Shown here: in pieces, positions 51,381 to 62,055 of the stretch | Layout of the letters: each line of letters starts with the position of its first letter | Numbering within the stretch: the stretch's first letter is position 1 | Assembly (NCBI RefSeq): GCF_005080825.1 | Contig: NZ_CP034852.1 | Location: 201,141-265,140, forward strand | Direction: 5' to 3' | DNA: 64,000 nucleotides | DNA from: Buchnera aphidicola (Thelaxes californica) | GTDB lineage: Bacteria > Pseudomonadota > Gammaproteobacteria > Enterobacterales > Enterobacteriaceae | The notes under the pieces: model-generated | The model's database searches: none | Told to the model about the DNA's origin: nothing | What the model saw: only the letters and a program-made list of their open reading frames with translations | Made by a program: the position numbers and the translations under genes

Positions 51381-52661
51381 ATGAATATAAATATTCAATC
51401 TATTCGAGGTATACACGATTATCTTCCTAAAGATGCGGAAAAATTTCGAAATATTGAAAATATTTTACTTTCAATTCTCAAAAGTTATTGTTTTCAAGAA
51501 ATTAAATTACCGTTATTAGAAAAAACTGATTTATTTTATCGAACAATAGGTCCAAGTACAGATGTTTTAGAAAAAGAAATGTATAATTTTGAAAGTAAAA
51601 GTAATGAAAAAATTTCTTTAAGACCAGAAGGAACTATAAGTTGTGTGAGAGCTGTGATACAACATAATTTATTAAAACAAAATTTAGAACAAAGGTTATG
51701 GTACTCTGGTCCTATGTTTCGTTATGAGCGACCTCAAAAAGGAAGATATCGTCAATTTTATCAGTTAGGAACAGAAATATTTGGAATATCAGGGGAAGAA
51801 ATAGAATTAGAATTGTTGACAATAAATTATACATGGTGGAAAAAACTTGGAATACATAAATTATTAAGTTTAGAAATTAATTCTATAGGATCTTATGAAG
51901 AAAGAAAAGAATTCGAAAAAAAAATATTATTATTTTTTAGAAAATATGAATCTATTTTTGATCATGAATTGAAAACGACTTTACTTAAAAATCCTTTAAG
52001 ATTATTAGATAGCAAAAATCCTATAATAAAAAACATACTTTTTAAAGCTCCAAAACTATTTGATTCTTTACATCAAGATACTCATTTGAAATTTAAAAAA
52101 ATTTGTATTTTACTTAAATTAATGAAAATACCTTTTATTGTAAACAAAAATTTAATTAGAGGATTAGATTATTATAATGATTTAGTATTTGAATGGACAA
52201 TCAATGATGCCAATACACAAAATACTATTTGTGCCGGTGGTCGTTATAATCTTTTAATGAGTAAATTAGGAGGAACAAATACTCCTTCATTAGGTTGTGC
52301 CGTTGGTTTAGATAGATTATTATTATTATTAAATAAACACAAAATTTTTGATAAAAAAAATAATACCGTTGATATTTATATCATTTGTTTGGAAAATTCT
52401 ATTCAATTGTCAGTATTAAAAATTTCTGCAATGATTAGAAAAAAATTTTCAAAAATTAGAATAAAAATAGATTTTAGTTCAAGAAAATTGTCAAAAAAAA
52501 TAAAACATGCAGTTAATTCTTTTTCAAAATTAATGTTTATTTTTGGAAAAAAAGAAATAATGAATAATTGTATATTAGTTAAAAATTTAATCAAACATAC
52601 TCAAAAAAATATTCCAATAGATCAAGTTATTAATTATTTATCATTTTTTTTTAAATATTAA
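51381..52661 (+). CDS. hisS: Histidyl-tRNA synthetase
   Basis: HisS is a class II synthetase. Motif 2 region GPMFRYERPQKGRYRQFYQ and the histidine-specific RGLDYYND and AGGRYN motifs are intact. I prefer the ATG at 51381 because AAGGA is then 6 bases upstream; the ATG at 51375 directly abuts it. This gives 426 residues (E. coli 424). The C-terminal anticodon-binding domain is present (about 325-426). Confidence 0.96.
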   Translation: MNINIQSIRGIHDYLPKDAEKFRNIENILLSILKSYCFQEIKLPLLEKTDLFYRTIGPSTDVLEKEMYNFESKSNEKISLRPEGTISCVRAVIQHNLLKQNLEQRLWYSGPMFRYERPQKGRYRQFYQLGTEIFGISGEEIELELLTINYTWWKKLGIHKLLSLEINSIGSYEERKEFEKKILLFFRKYESIFDHELKTTLLKNPLRLLDSKNPIIKNILFKAPKLFDSLHQDTHLKFKKICILLKLMKIPFIVNKNLIRGLDYYNDLVFEWTINDANTQNTICAGGRYNLLMSKLGGTNTPSLGCAVGLDRLLLLLNKHKIFDKKNNTVDIYIICLENSIQLSVLKISAMIRKKFSKIRIKIDFSSRKLSKKIKHAVNSFSKLMFIFGKKEIMNNCILVKNLIKHTQKNIPIDQVINYLSFFFKY

Positions 52662-52767
52662 TTGATTGTATTAAATATATAATATCATTTATATTATACT
52701 TAATATTTTTAATAAAAATAATTATACAATAATTTCAAAGAAAATTTTAAATATTTAGGAGAATATA

Positions 52768-54024
52768 TTGTTAAAATCAAATATATTATTAAAAAATTAT
52801 GACAAAACTATATGGGATATATTACAACTAGAAAAAAAAAGACAAGAAGAACATATTGAATTAATTGCCTCAGAAAATTATGCTAGTCGACTTATATTAG
52901 AATTACAAGGATCAGAATTTACTAACAAATATGCAGAAGGATATCCTGAAAAAAGATATTATGGAGGATGTCAAAATGTTGATTTAATAGAAAATATTGC
53001 GATTCAACGAGCAAAAAAATTATTTCAAGCAGATTATGTTAATGTTCAACCTCATTCTGGTTCTCAAGCTAATTTTGCAGTATATAATGCTTTATTAAAA
53101 CCAGGTGACTTAATTTTAGGAATGAATTTATCACATGGAGGACATTTAACACATGGATCTAAAGTAAATTTTTCTGGTAAAATATATAATTCCATATTTT
53201 ATGGGGTAGATAAAAAAGGAGATATTGATTATCAACAAATAGAATATTTAGCTTATAAAAATAAACCGAAGATGATCATTGGAGGATTTTCTTCTTATTC
53301 TGGTCTTGCAAATTGGAAATTAATGCGTGAAATTGCAGATAGTGTTAATGCTTATCTACTTGTAGATATGTCCCATATTGCTGGTTTAATCGTGGCTCAT
53401 TTGTATCCTAATCCTCTTTCACATGCACATATAGTTACTAGTACTACTCATAAAACATTGTCTGGACCAAGAGGCGGTATTATTTTATCTAATGAAAAAG
53501 ATGAAAGTTTATATAAAAAAATTAATTCCTCTGTTTTTCCGGGTACACAAGGTGGTCCATTAGTTCATGTTATTGCCGCAAAGGCTGTTGCTTTTAAAGA
53601 AGCTATGGAAATAGATTTTCATAAATATCAAAAAAAAATATTATTAAATGCAAAAATTATGTCCAAAAATTTTATAGAGAACAATTTTGATTTAGTTTCA
53701 AATGGAACTAATAATCATTTATTTGTAATAAATTTAACAAATTTAAAAATTACTGGAAAACAAGCAGAACATGTATTACAAAAAGCAAATATTACTGTTA
53801 ATAAAAACAGTATTCCATATGACGTATTAAGTCCATTTGTTACTTCAGGAATCCGTATTGGTACACCAGCTATTACAAGAAGAGGATTTACAGAATTAGA
53901 CGCTTATCAAGTATCAGAATGGATAATAAAAATATTAAAAAACATAGATAATGAAACAGTAGTTAACATGATCAAAAAAGAAGTAATAAAATTGTGTCAA
54001 CAATATCCTGTATATATTAAATAA
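52768..54024 (+). CDS. glyA: Serine hydroxymethyltransferase
   Basis: GlyA interconverts serine and glycine and charges folate with one-carbon units. The PLP Lys is in [12 protein letters not shown], and the N-terminal [12 protein letters not shown] and [15 protein letters not shown] blocks are strongly conserved. The 418 residues compare with 417. The start is TTG at 52768 behind AGGAGA, giving the family N-terminus MLK. A strong terminator follows. Confidence 0.97.
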   Translation: MLKSNILLKNYDKTIWDILQLEKKRQEEHIELIASENYASRLILELQGSEFTNKYAEGYPEKRYYGGCQNVDLIENIAIQRAKKLFQADYVNVQPHSGSQANFAVYNALLKPGDLILGMNLSHGGHLTHGSKVNFSGKIYNSIFYGVDKKGDIDYQQIEYLAYKNKPKMIIGGFSSYSGLANWKLMREIADSVNAYLLVDMSHIAGLIVAHLYPNPLSHAHIVTSTTHKTLSGPRGGIILSNEKDESLYKKINSSVFPGTQGGPLVHVIAAKAVAFKEAMEIDFHKYQKKILLNAKIMSKNFIENNFDLVSNGTNNHLFVINLTNLKITGKQAEHVLQKANITVNKNSIPYDVLSPFVTSGIRIGTPAITRRGFTELDAYQVSEWIIKILKNIDNETVVNMIKKEVIKLCQQYPVYIK

Positions 54025-54046
54025 AATATGGATAAATAATGTATTA

Positions 54047-54084
54047 GCTATGTTATAATATATATAACATAGCATCATTTTTTT
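54047..54084 (+). terminator. Terminator of glyA
   Basis: GCTATGTTATA and TATAACATAGC form an 11-bp perfect stem with a 5-base loop, followed by ATCA and a run of nine T. It is the clearest intrinsic terminator in the window. Confidence 0.8.
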
Positions 54085-54093
54085 TAAAAAATA

Positions 54094-54792
54094 TTAATGA
54101 TAATTTTCAAAATTTTTTATAGATTTATCAAAAATTTGTAATATTTTGTTTGTATAAAAATGTTTTTTAGAGGACACATATGGAATATTTCCTAAAAAGG
54201 GAGCAGCAATATGTTTTTTTAAACAAGATAAATATTCTTTTTTATAATTTTGTGTCGATAAAATATCATTACAAACCCAACCAAAAAAAGGTACATTATT
54301 ATCAATAATAGTATTACTAGTTAATATTGCATGATTAATACAACCTATTTTTAATCCTACAACCAAAATTACTGGTATTTTTTCTTTAATTACCCAATCT
54401 GAATATAAATAATCATTAGATATAGGAGTATGCCATCCTCCAGCTCCTTCAATAACTATCCAATTACAATATTTTCTTAAAATATTTAAATTTTTTGACA
54501 AAATTACAGGATTAATTTTTTTGTTTTGTTTTTGTACAATAAAATGAGGTGGAAAAGGTTCATAAAAATTAAAAGGGTTAAGAATTTTATTTGGAAAATA
54601 AACGGAACTATTTTTTTTCATTAATTCTATGTCTGTTTTTTTTATATTATTTTCTTCTATAATATTAGAAGAAATTGGTTTATATCCTACTGTTCGATAT
54701 CCATTTTTTGTCCCAATTTTTAGCAAAATACTAGAAAAAATTGTTTTTCCTACTTCTGTATCTGTTCCTGTAATAAACCAATTATTTTTCAT
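54094..54792 (-). CDS. bioD: Dethiobiotin synthetase
   Basis: BioD closes the ureido ring of dethiobiotin using ATP. The start at 54792 gives MKNNWFITGTDTEVGKT, the family N-terminus with its P-loop. A longer in-frame start 39 codons upstream adds a Phe/Lys-rich stretch and is unlikely. The length is 232 against 225. The EGAGGWHTP motif binds substrate. bioD, bioB and bioA are together, but bioC, bioF and bioH are not here. Confidence 0.95.
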   Translation of the reverse strand: MKNNWFITGTDTEVGKTIFSSILLKIGTKNGYRTVGYKPISSNIIEENNIKKTDIELMKKNSSVYFPNKILNPFNFYEPFPPHFIVQKQNKKINPVILSKNLNILRKYCNWIVIEGAGGWHTPISNDYLYSDWVIKEKIPVILVVGLKIGCINHAILTSNTIIDNNVPFFGWVCNDILSTQNYKKEYLSCLKKHIAAPFLGNIPYVSSKKHFYTNKILQIFDKSIKNFENYH

Positions 54793-54957
54793 ATCATTTT
54801 TTTTTCGTCTTGTATTAAAGATAATTTTAAAAAAAAATTTTTGTAAAAAATTTAATATATTTTTATATGTTAATATGTATTGTATCTTTTTTACAACGAT
54901 ACAATACATACTTAATATTTAATGAAAATCAATTGTATATATAACAACTATTTTTTA

Positions 54958-55983
54958 CTATATATTATAGTATTGTTTATAAATATTTTGTTGTAATACA
55001 TATTTAATGTCATTTTCTTTTTTTTCATTAATATTTAAATTATCAGTAATAATACCAATTTTTTTAAAAAATTTAATATCTTGACTAGCTTCTACATTTT
55101 GTGTTGTAAGTAACTTACATCCATAAAAAATTGAATTAACACCAGCCATAAAACACATTGTTTGCATTTCTTCACTCATTTGATGCCTACCTGCTGATAA
55201 ACGGACATAGGATTTAGGCATCATAATCCTTGCTGCAGCAATAGTTTTAATAAAATCAAAATTATTTATTTCTTCAACATGTTCTAGAGGTAATCCTGGT
55301 GTTTTAACTAACATGTTAATAGGAACGCTTTCTGGTTGTTGTTCAAGATTAGCAAGTTGCATAAGTAATTGTTGACGATCGTTTGATGTTTCTCCCATTC
55401 CTAAAATTCCTCCAGAACATACTTTCATACCAGATTGACGTACAATTGATAAGGTATCTAATCTTTCTTGATATGTTCTTGTAGTGATAATTTTGTTATA
55501 AAATTCAGGAGAAGTATCTAGATTATGATTATAAAAATCCAATCCAGCTTCTGATAACTGTTGTGCTTGATTTATATTTAAACTTCCTAAAGTCATACAT
55601 GTTTCTAAACCCATTTTTTTTATTTTTGTAATAATTTCTACTAAATAAGGAATATCTTGATCTTTTGGGTTTTTCCATGCTGCTCCCATACAAAATCGAT
55701 CTGCTCCTGATTGTTTAGCTTTTTTTGCAGATAAAATTACTTCTTGTATGCCAAGTTTAGCAGTTTTTTCTGTATTTTTTAAATTAGTTTTATATCTAGC
55801 ACTTTGAGGGCAATATTTACAATCTTCTGGACAACCACCTGTTTTTAAAGATAATAATGTACTTATTTGTAATTTTAATGGATGAAAATTTTTTCTATGT
55901 ATTGTTTGAGCTTCAAATAATAAATCTAAAAAAGGTTTTTTAAATAGTTGATTAGTTTCTTTCAAAGACCAGTATTTTTTCAT
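54958..55983 (-). CDS. bioB: Biotin synthase
   Basis: BioB inserts sulfur into dethiobiotin. Radical-SAM cysteines C51, C55 and C58 ([12 protein letters not shown]) are intact, and the [16 protein letters not shown] segment holds the arginine ligand of the auxiliary cluster. The length is 341 against 346. It is divergent from bioA with 74 bases between, as in E. coli. Confidence 0.97.
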   Translation of the reverse strand: MKKYWSLKETNQLFKKPFLDLLFEAQTIHRKNFHPLKLQISTLLSLKTGGCPEDCKYCPQSARYKTNLKNTEKTAKLGIQEVILSAKKAKQSGADRFCMGAAWKNPKDQDIPYLVEIITKIKKMGLETCMTLGSLNINQAQQLSEAGLDFYNHNLDTSPEFYNKIITTRTYQERLDTLSIVRQSGMKVCSGGILGMGETSNDRQQLLMQLANLEQQPESVPINMLVKTPGLPLEHVEEINNFDFIKTIAAARIMMPKSYVRLSAGRHQMSEEMQTMCFMAGVNSIFYGCKLLTTQNVEASQDIKFFKKIGIITDNLNINEKKENDIKYVLQQNIYKQYYNI

Positions 55984-56012
55984 TTTTTTATTTCTCTTTT
56001 TTTAGTATAATA

Positions 56013-56027
56013 ATTGTATTTTACAAT
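56013..56027. promoter_or_regulatory. Small inverted repeat in the bioB/bioA promoter region
   Basis: ATTGTA-TTT-TACAAT sits midway in the 74-base divergent spacer, next to a TATAAT at 56006-56011. It does not match the longer BirA operator of E. coli. It could be a remnant or chance. Confidence 0.3.
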
Positions 56028-56057
56028 ATGTTCTTTCATAAATAATATTAAAAATAT

Positions 56058-57347
56058 ATGAAAAAAATAGATCTACATTTTGATAAAAAACATATTTGGC
56101 ATCCTTATTCTTCCATGTTATACCCAACAAAATGTTATCCTGTTATTTCTGCAAAAGGTATGTATCTAACTTTAGAATACAATAAAAAAATTCTTGATGG
56201 AATGTCTTCTTGGTGGGCAGCTATACATGGATATAATAATAAACGTTTAAATGATGCATTAAAGAACCAAATTGATCAAATGTCACATGTAATGTTTGGA
56301 GGTATTACACATATTCCAGCAATAAAATTATGTAAAAAATTATTAAATATTACAAATTTTAACTTTGAATGTGTTTTTCTTGCAGATTCAGGTTCTATAG
56401 CTATTGAAGTATCTATGAAAATGGCAATACAGTATTGGAAAGCTTTAGGAATAAAAAAAAAATATTTTTTGACAATAAAAAAAGGGTATCATGGAGATAC
56501 ATTTTTTGCTATGTCTATTTCTGATCCTAACAATTCTTTTCATAATTTATATAATCATAATATTATACATAATAATTTATTTGCAGAATCTCCTAAAATT
56601 AATTTTTTTGAAAAATGGAATAAAAAAGATGTATATTCATTTTTTACATTAATACAAAAATATCATACTGAAATCATTGCAATAATATTAGAACCTATTG
56701 TACAAGGTGTAGGAGGGATGCATTTTTATCATCCACAATACTTAAAAGAAGTAAAAGAATTATCTCAAGTATATGATATTCCTTTAATTATTGATGAAAT
56801 TGCTACTGGTTTTGGAAGAACTGGAAAATTATTTGCTTATGAACATGCTAATATTATTCCAGATATTTTATGTATTGGGAAAGCTTTAACAGGAGGAATG
56901 ATGACCTTATCTGCTACTCTTACGACAAAAAAAATTGCTGAAGTAATTAGCAATGGAAAAGAAAAATGTTTAATGCATGGACCAACTTTTATGGGAAATC
57001 CATTAGCTTGTGCGGTAGCAATAGAAAGTATTAGTATACTACAAGAACATCATTGGAAAAAACAAGTTTCTTTTATAGAAAAGAAATTAACATATTATTT
57101 TTCTTGTTTAAAAGAACATAAAAGAGTATTAGATGTTCGAGTATTAGGTGCAATTTGTGTAATTGAATGTAAGAAAAAAATCAATATTGAAAAAATACAA
57201 AAATTTTTTGTACATCATGGTGTTTGGATTCGTCCATTTAAAAATTTAATTTATGTTGTCCCAGCATATATTATTAAAGATTTAGAAATAAAAAAATTAG
57301 CTGACGCTATTACAATAGCATTAGATTATAAAAAATTTTTTCAATAA
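56058..57347 (+). CDS. bioA: Adenosylmethionine-8-amino-7-oxononanoate aminotransferase
   Basis: BioA makes 7,8-diaminopelargonate using SAM as amino donor. The PLP Lys is in CIGKALTGG, and the N-terminal HIWHPYSSM plus DGMSSWWAAIHGYN are diagnostic of BioA rather than other aminotransferases. The 429 residues equal E. coli. The gene ends 21 bases from the convergent pgl. Confidence 0.97.
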   Translation: MKKIDLHFDKKHIWHPYSSMLYPTKCYPVISAKGMYLTLEYNKKILDGMSSWWAAIHGYNNKRLNDALKNQIDQMSHVMFGGITHIPAIKLCKKLLNITNFNFECVFLADSGSIAIEVSMKMAIQYWKALGIKKKYFLTIKKGYHGDTFFAMSISDPNNSFHNLYNHNIIHNNLFAESPKINFFEKWNKKDVYSFFTLIQKYHTEIIAIILEPIVQGVGGMHFYHPQYLKEVKELSQVYDIPLIIDEIATGFGRTGKLFAYEHANIIPDILCIGKALTGGMMTLSATLTTKKIAEVISNGKEKCLMHGPTFMGNPLACAVAIESISILQEHHWKKQVSFIEKKLTYYFSCLKEHKRVLDVRVLGAICVIECKKKINIEKIQKFFVHHGVWIRPFKNLIYVVPAYIIKDLEIKKLADAITIALDYKKFFQ

Positions 57348-57368
57348 ATAATAAATTGTTTTATATTT

Positions 57369-58358
57369 TTAATATGTTGTTACCCATAACGGATTATTGT
57401 TAATTGAAAAATTATTTAAAAAATGTAATAATCCTGTTTTATCATTCATATGATAAACAGTTAAAGAATTAGATTGTTGTCCCACAATAAATAGATATTG
57501 ATCATTATGATCAATATGAAATGATCTAGGTTGTTTTTCAGTAATATAATGATTAATAATTTTTAATGTTCCAAATACTTCGTGAACAGAAAACACAGTA
57601 AGAATATTTGCACTACGATCTGTAGCATATAAAAATTTACCACATTGAGTAATATGAATATCTGCACCCCAAAATTTTCCTGTATATTCTATTGGTAACA
57701 TATTAATATTTTGTATGATGTTTATATTTTCCATATTATGAATATTTATAACATCTACTGTACCGTTAAATTCGTTAATACTATATAAGTATTTTTTTGT
57801 AGGATGAAATGATAAATGACGGGGACCTGAATTTTTTCCCATAATTAAATGTTTTTTAAAATTTATTGTATTATTTTCAATCATTTCAGATATTTTATGC
57901 ATATAAATTTTATTTTCTTTTAAAGCTGTTGAAAAAAGTATTTTATTTTCTATATCAACTTGAGAAAAATGACATCCATATATATTTTTTATTGTAAATA
58001 ATATATGTTCAGGATATCCAAAATGATTTAATGAAATTAAATATATTAAATTTCCATGATATGAACTACAAAATAAAAAATTTTTGGTTTGATCTGTAGA
58101 AATATGATTAATTGGATATTCTAATTGAATAGAATGTACTTTATATATTTTTTTTTCGTTATCGATATAATAAGTATCTATTCGATTTTTCGGTCTGATT
58201 CCAACATATAGTAAGTTTTTTTCAGGTAATAATAAGATAGGTTGAGGTTCTCCTTCTGTGTTTATTTGTTGTATTTTAGTTAAATATTTTTTTTGTGATA
58301 ATTTTAATATGTAAATGCTTTCAGTACCTGGTGCTGCAATATAAATAAATATTGACAT
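57369..58358 (-). CDS. pgl: 6-phosphogluconolactonase (YbhE type)
   Basis: Pgl hydrolyses 6-phosphogluconolactone in the pentose phosphate pathway. It is a seven-bladed beta-propeller with blade repeats such as GPRHLSFHPTKKYLYSINE and ADIHITQCGKFLYATDRSA. I place the start at 58358, with GGAAA 5 bases upstream, giving 329 residues (E. coli 331); a TTG four codons earlier overlaps that site. In E. coli it is also near bioA. Confidence 0.94.
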   Translation of the reverse strand: MSIFIYIAAPGTESIYILKLSQKKYLTKIQQINTEGEPQPILLLPEKNLLYVGIRPKNRIDTYYIDNEKKIYKVHSIQLEYPINHISTDQTKNFLFCSSYHGNLIYLISLNHFGYPEHILFTIKNIYGCHFSQVDIENKILFSTALKENKIYMHKISEMIENNTINFKKHLIMGKNSGPRHLSFHPTKKYLYSINEFNGTVDVINIHNMENINIIQNINMLPIEYTGKFWGADIHITQCGKFLYATDRSANILTVFSVHEVFGTLKIINHYITEKQPRSFHIDHNDQYLFIVGQQSNSLTVYHMNDKTGLLHFLNNFSINNNPLWVTTY

Positions 58359-58410
58359 AATTATTTCCAAATTTTAAATAATAAATTATATATAATGTAT
58401 AAAAGTTTTA

Positions 58411-60489
58411 TTATTTTTTTAATAAAGTATTTAAAAAAATTTCTTTCATCAAATTTAATAACCATTTGATGCGTTCAATATTATCATTTATTTTATGATC
58501 AAATAATAAAAGATTTTTATTATTATTATGATCAATTTTCCATTTAGTAATATTTTTATTCATTATATTAAAAAATTTATTTAATTGAATATTATGTTGA
58601 TCTTGAAGTATAAAAATACCTCCTTTTTCATATGATTGTATTTCTTTAAAACCTGTAATTTCTGCAATAATTCTAATTTTGTTAATTTTTATTAAATTTT
58701 TTATAGTTTTAGGAATTTTTCCGAAATCAGTTAATAATTTTTTTTGAATGAGATCTATTTGTGATAATTCATGAGAATAACATAATTTTTTGTAAAAAGA
58801 GATTCTTATATATGGATCGTGAATATAACTATTTGGAATAATGGATGGAACATTTAATTCAATTTTCGGAGGAGATTGAAATACACAACTACTGTTGACA
58901 TTTTTATTTTTTTTTATTTCTGATATTGTTTTATTTAACAATTGTGTATATAAAGAAACACCTATAGTTTTTATATGCCCACTTTGATCTTCCCCTAATA
59001 ATTCTCCTATTCCTCGTATTTCTAAATCACGATTAGATAATGATAAACCTGATCCTAAACTGTTACAACTTGAAATAGCTGATATTCTTTGATATGCTTT
59101 TATGTTTATTTTTTTTAAATCATGTATTAACAACCATGCGTAAGCTTGAAAATTAGATCTTCCTACTCTTCCTCTTAATTGATGTAATTGAGATAAACCA
59201 AATTGATCAGCTCCTTCAATAATAATTGAATTAACATTAGGAATATCAATTCCAGTTTCAATAATTGTTGTACTAACTAATACATCAAATTTTTTTTCAT
59301 AAAAATTAGTCATAATATTTTTTAATTCTTTTGGATGCATTTGACCATGTCCCATATGAATTTTTATTTGAGGTAATAAATTAGATAGTTTCAAAACTTT
59401 ATTTTCAATGCTATTTACTTTATTAAAAATATAATATACTTGTCCTCCTCTATCTATTTCTTTTAATATAATTTCTTTTATTAAATTTATGTCGTATTGT
59501 TTTACAAATGTTTTAATAGGTAATCGATTTTTTGGTGGAGTATTTATAATTGATAAATCACGTACACCTGAAAAAGCCATGTTTAATGTTCTAGGTATAG
59601 GAGTTGCTGTTAATGTTAATACGTCAATATTCTGGTTATTTTTTTTTAAATATTCTTTATGCATAACTCCAAATCGATGTTCTTCATCAATAATTAATAA
59701 ACCTAAATTATTCCATTGAACTTTATTAAATAACAGTTTATGTGTACCTATTAATATATTAATTTTTCCTGTTTGTGTTTGTAACAAAATTTGCTTTTCT
59801 TTTTTTTTTGTATTTAAACGAGATAAATGTTCAATTTTACATTTAAATGAAGAAAAACGTTCTTTAAAAATATACAGATGTTGTTGTGTTAATAACGTAG
59901 TTGGTACCAAAATTGCAACTTGTTTATTATTTATGAAAGATAAAAATGCAGCTCGAATAGCTATTTCTGTTTTTCCTAATCCTACATCTCCACATATAAT
60001 TCTATCCATGGGTATATTTTTTGACATATCTTCAAATACAGATTTAATTACATTATTTTGGTCCGTAGTAATTTTAAAAGGACATTTTTTTATAAATTTT
60101 TTGTATTTTAATACATCATTTTTAAATGAATATCCGCTTATAGAAGCTCTTTTTGCTTGATTATCTAAGAGTATAAGCGCAGTATCATAAATTTTATCTG
60201 CAATTTTTTGTTTTTCTTTTTTCCAATTATTATTAAATAATTTAATTAATATTGGATTGATAGCATTATCAAACGAATATTTTTGTAATAAATGAATGGA
60301 ATAAACTGGAATAAATAATTCTATGTTATTAAAACATGACAAAATTAAATATTCATTTTCGATATTTTTAACATTAATTTTTTTTAATCCTTTATATTGA
60401 CCAATTCCATATTCTAAATGTATTAAAAAATCATTTTTTTGTATTTTATCTAATGTTTCAATATAAAAGCAATTTTTTGTATTATTCAT
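58411..60489 (-). CDS. mfd: Transcription-repair coupling factor, N-terminally truncated
   Basis: E. coli Mfd (1148 residues) removes stalled RNA polymerase and recruits UvrA. This protein has only 692 residues. It begins at the RNA-polymerase-interacting domain (about 15-85) and continues with the RecG-like helicase, Walker A GDVGLGKT (167-174), DEEH (268-271), the QLRGRVGR motif, and the C-terminal domain. The UvrB-homology half that binds UvrA is absent, and the 419 bases upstream encode no trace of it. Other Buchnera Mfd proteins are, from memory, also short, but less so. Confidence 0.94.
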   Translation of the reverse strand: MNNTKNCFYIETLDKIQKNDFLIHLEYGIGQYKGLKKINVKNIENEYLILSCFNNIELFIPVYSIHLLQKYSFDNAINPILIKLFNNNWKKEKQKIADKIYDTALILLDNQAKRASISGYSFKNDVLKYKKFIKKCPFKITTDQNNVIKSVFEDMSKNIPMDRIICGDVGLGKTEIAIRAAFLSFINNKQVAILVPTTLLTQQHLYIFKERFSSFKCKIEHLSRLNTKKKEKQILLQTQTGKINILIGTHKLLFNKVQWNNLGLLIIDEEHRFGVMHKEYLKKNNQNIDVLTLTATPIPRTLNMAFSGVRDLSIINTPPKNRLPIKTFVKQYDINLIKEIILKEIDRGGQVYYIFNKVNSIENKVLKLSNLLPQIKIHMGHGQMHPKELKNIMTNFYEKKFDVLVSTTIIETGIDIPNVNSIIIEGADQFGLSQLHQLRGRVGRSNFQAYAWLLIHDLKKINIKAYQRISAISSCNSLGSGLSLSNRDLEIRGIGELLGEDQSGHIKTIGVSLYTQLLNKTISEIKKNKNVNSSCVFQSPPKIELNVPSIIPNSYIHDPYIRISFYKKLCYSHELSQIDLIQKKLLTDFGKIPKTIKNLIKINKIRIIAEITGFKEIQSYEKGGIFILQDQHNIQLNKFFNIMNKNITKWKIDHNNNKNLLLFDHKINDNIERIKWLLNLMKEIFLNTLLKK

Positions 60490-60908
60490 TCTAATTATGG
60501 TATTGTTAAAATATATTTAAATTTTTTAAAAATTATTTTTAATACAATAATTATAATAATTTTTTTTTCAATTATAATGTGTTAATATCTTGTAAAAAAA
60601 ATTATTTTATAAAGTATAAAATTTATTATTTTGTATGATTATAATATTACTTAATAATATATTATAACTTATTCAGATAATATTATAAATATTAAATTTT
60701 GATAAAAAAATTTATATATTTTGATATAATATATTAAAAATATTTTTATAAAATGTCATATTTCATTAAGATTGTTTTTTTATAAAATATTAATAATGAC
60801 AACTATATAAGTTGTTATATAAAAATATAAAATTTTTTCACTTGATCATATTAAATTTAGAAAAACATTTAATTGAAGATATAATATATAATTAAAAAGA
60901 GGTAAATT
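60490..60908. other. Divergent mfd/gapA spacer
   Basis: These 419 A+T-rich bases have no gene-like frame. AAGAGGT before the gapA ATG is a strong ribosome binding site. Promoters for both genes must be here, but several TATAAT-like hexamers occur by composition and I cannot choose among them. Confidence 0.5.
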
Positions 60909-61910
60909 ATGATAATTAAAGTAGGAATTAATGGTTTTGGTAGAATCGGAAGAATGGTATTTCGATTGGCTCAATCTCATAAAAATATAAAGATAGTAGC
61001 TATTAATGATTTATTAAGTATTGATTATATAGCTTATTTATTGAAATATGATTCTACTCATGGAATTTTTAATAAAAAAATTAAATTTCATAATAATATT
61101 TTAACAATTGGTGAAAATAATATCAGAATTTCTTCAGAATCTGATATAAAAAAAATTAATTGGAAAGAAGTAGATGTTGATGTGGTAGTGGAAGCAACAG
61201 GGTTTTTTTTAACAAAAAATACTGCACAGGATCATTTGTTAGCAGGGGCTAAAAAAGTAGTTTTAACTGGTCCCTCTAAAGATGATACACCGATGTATGT
61301 TAATGGAGTAAATTTTCATCAGTATCGAGGAGAAAAAATAGTTTCTAATGCTTCATGTACAACTAATTGTTTAGCTCCATTAGCCAAAATTATTCATGAC
61401 AATTTTAATATAATTGAAGGATTAATGACTACAGTACATGCAGCTACTGCTACACAAAAAGTAGTAGATGGGCCTTCTTATAAAGATTGGAGAGGAGGAA
61501 GAGGTGTTTTACAAAATATTATTCCTTCTTCAACTGGTGCTGCTAAAGCAGTTGGTGTAGTTATTCCTGAATTACAAGGTAAATTAACTGGAATAGCATT
61601 TAGAGTACCAACTGCTAATGTATCTGTTGTAGATTTAACAGTAAAATATAAAAAATCTACTACATATTTAGAAATTTGTAATATTATAAAACAATACTCA
61701 CAAAATACAATGAAAGGTATTATTGGTTATATTGATGAAGAAGTTGTTTCTAGTGATTTTAATGGTAATTATCTAACTTCTATTTTTGATGCAAAAGCAG
61801 GTTTATCACTAAATAAAAATTTTACTAAATTGATTGCATGGTATGATAATGAAACAGGATATTCTAGTAAAGTATTAGATTTAGTATGTTTAGTATATAA
61901 AGAACAATAA
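60909..61910 (+). CDS. gapA: Glyceraldehyde-3-phosphate dehydrogenase
   Basis: GapA is the NAD-linked glycolytic enzyme. The N-terminal Rossmann motif [11 protein letters not shown] and the catalytic Cys in [13 protein letters not shown] are intact, with the catalytic His in [10 protein letters not shown]. The length is 333 against 331. It is convergent with fldA, with two hairpins between them. Confidence 0.98.
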   Translation: MIIKVGINGFGRIGRMVFRLAQSHKNIKIVAINDLLSIDYIAYLLKYDSTHGIFNKKIKFHNNILTIGENNIRISSESDIKKINWKEVDVDVVVEATGFFLTKNTAQDHLLAGAKKVVLTGPSKDDTPMYVNGVNFHQYRGEKIVSNASCTTNCLAPLAKIIHDNFNIIEGLMTTVHAATATQKVVDGPSYKDWRGGRGVLQNIIPSSTGAAKAVGVVIPELQGKLTGIAFRVPTANVSVVDLTVKYKKSTTYLEICNIIKQYSQNTMKGIIGYIDEEVVSSDFNGNYLTSIFDAKAGLSLNKNFTKLIAWYDNETGYSSKVLDLVCLVYKEQ

Positions 61911-61947
61911 TTTTTTAGTTTATTTATCTATTAATACAATTTAATAA

Positions 61948-61990
61948 TTATTAAAACAGTAAAAATTTTATTATAATACTGTTTTAATAA
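61948..61990 (+). terminator. Terminator of gapA
   Basis: TTATTAAAACAGTA and TACTGTTTTAATAA form a 14-bp perfect stem with a 15-base loop, 37 bases after the gapA stop. Confidence 0.65.
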
Positions 61991-62002
61991 TTTAATTATT
62001 TA

Positions 62003-62055
62003 TTTAGATAAGAAATTAAATAATGATTAATACATTATTTAATTTCTTATCTAAA
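62003..62055 (-). terminator. Terminator of fldA overlapping its stop codon
   Basis: Bases 62003-62025 and 62033-62055 are exact reverse complements: a 23-bp perfect stem with a 7-base loop. The fldA stop codon (62047-62049) and the last codons lie inside one arm. Confidence 0.65.

Noticed and set aside
55984-56057. A BirA operator between bioB and bioA
   Set aside because: The spacer holds only a short repeat that lacks the half-site spacing and sequence of the E. coli operator.
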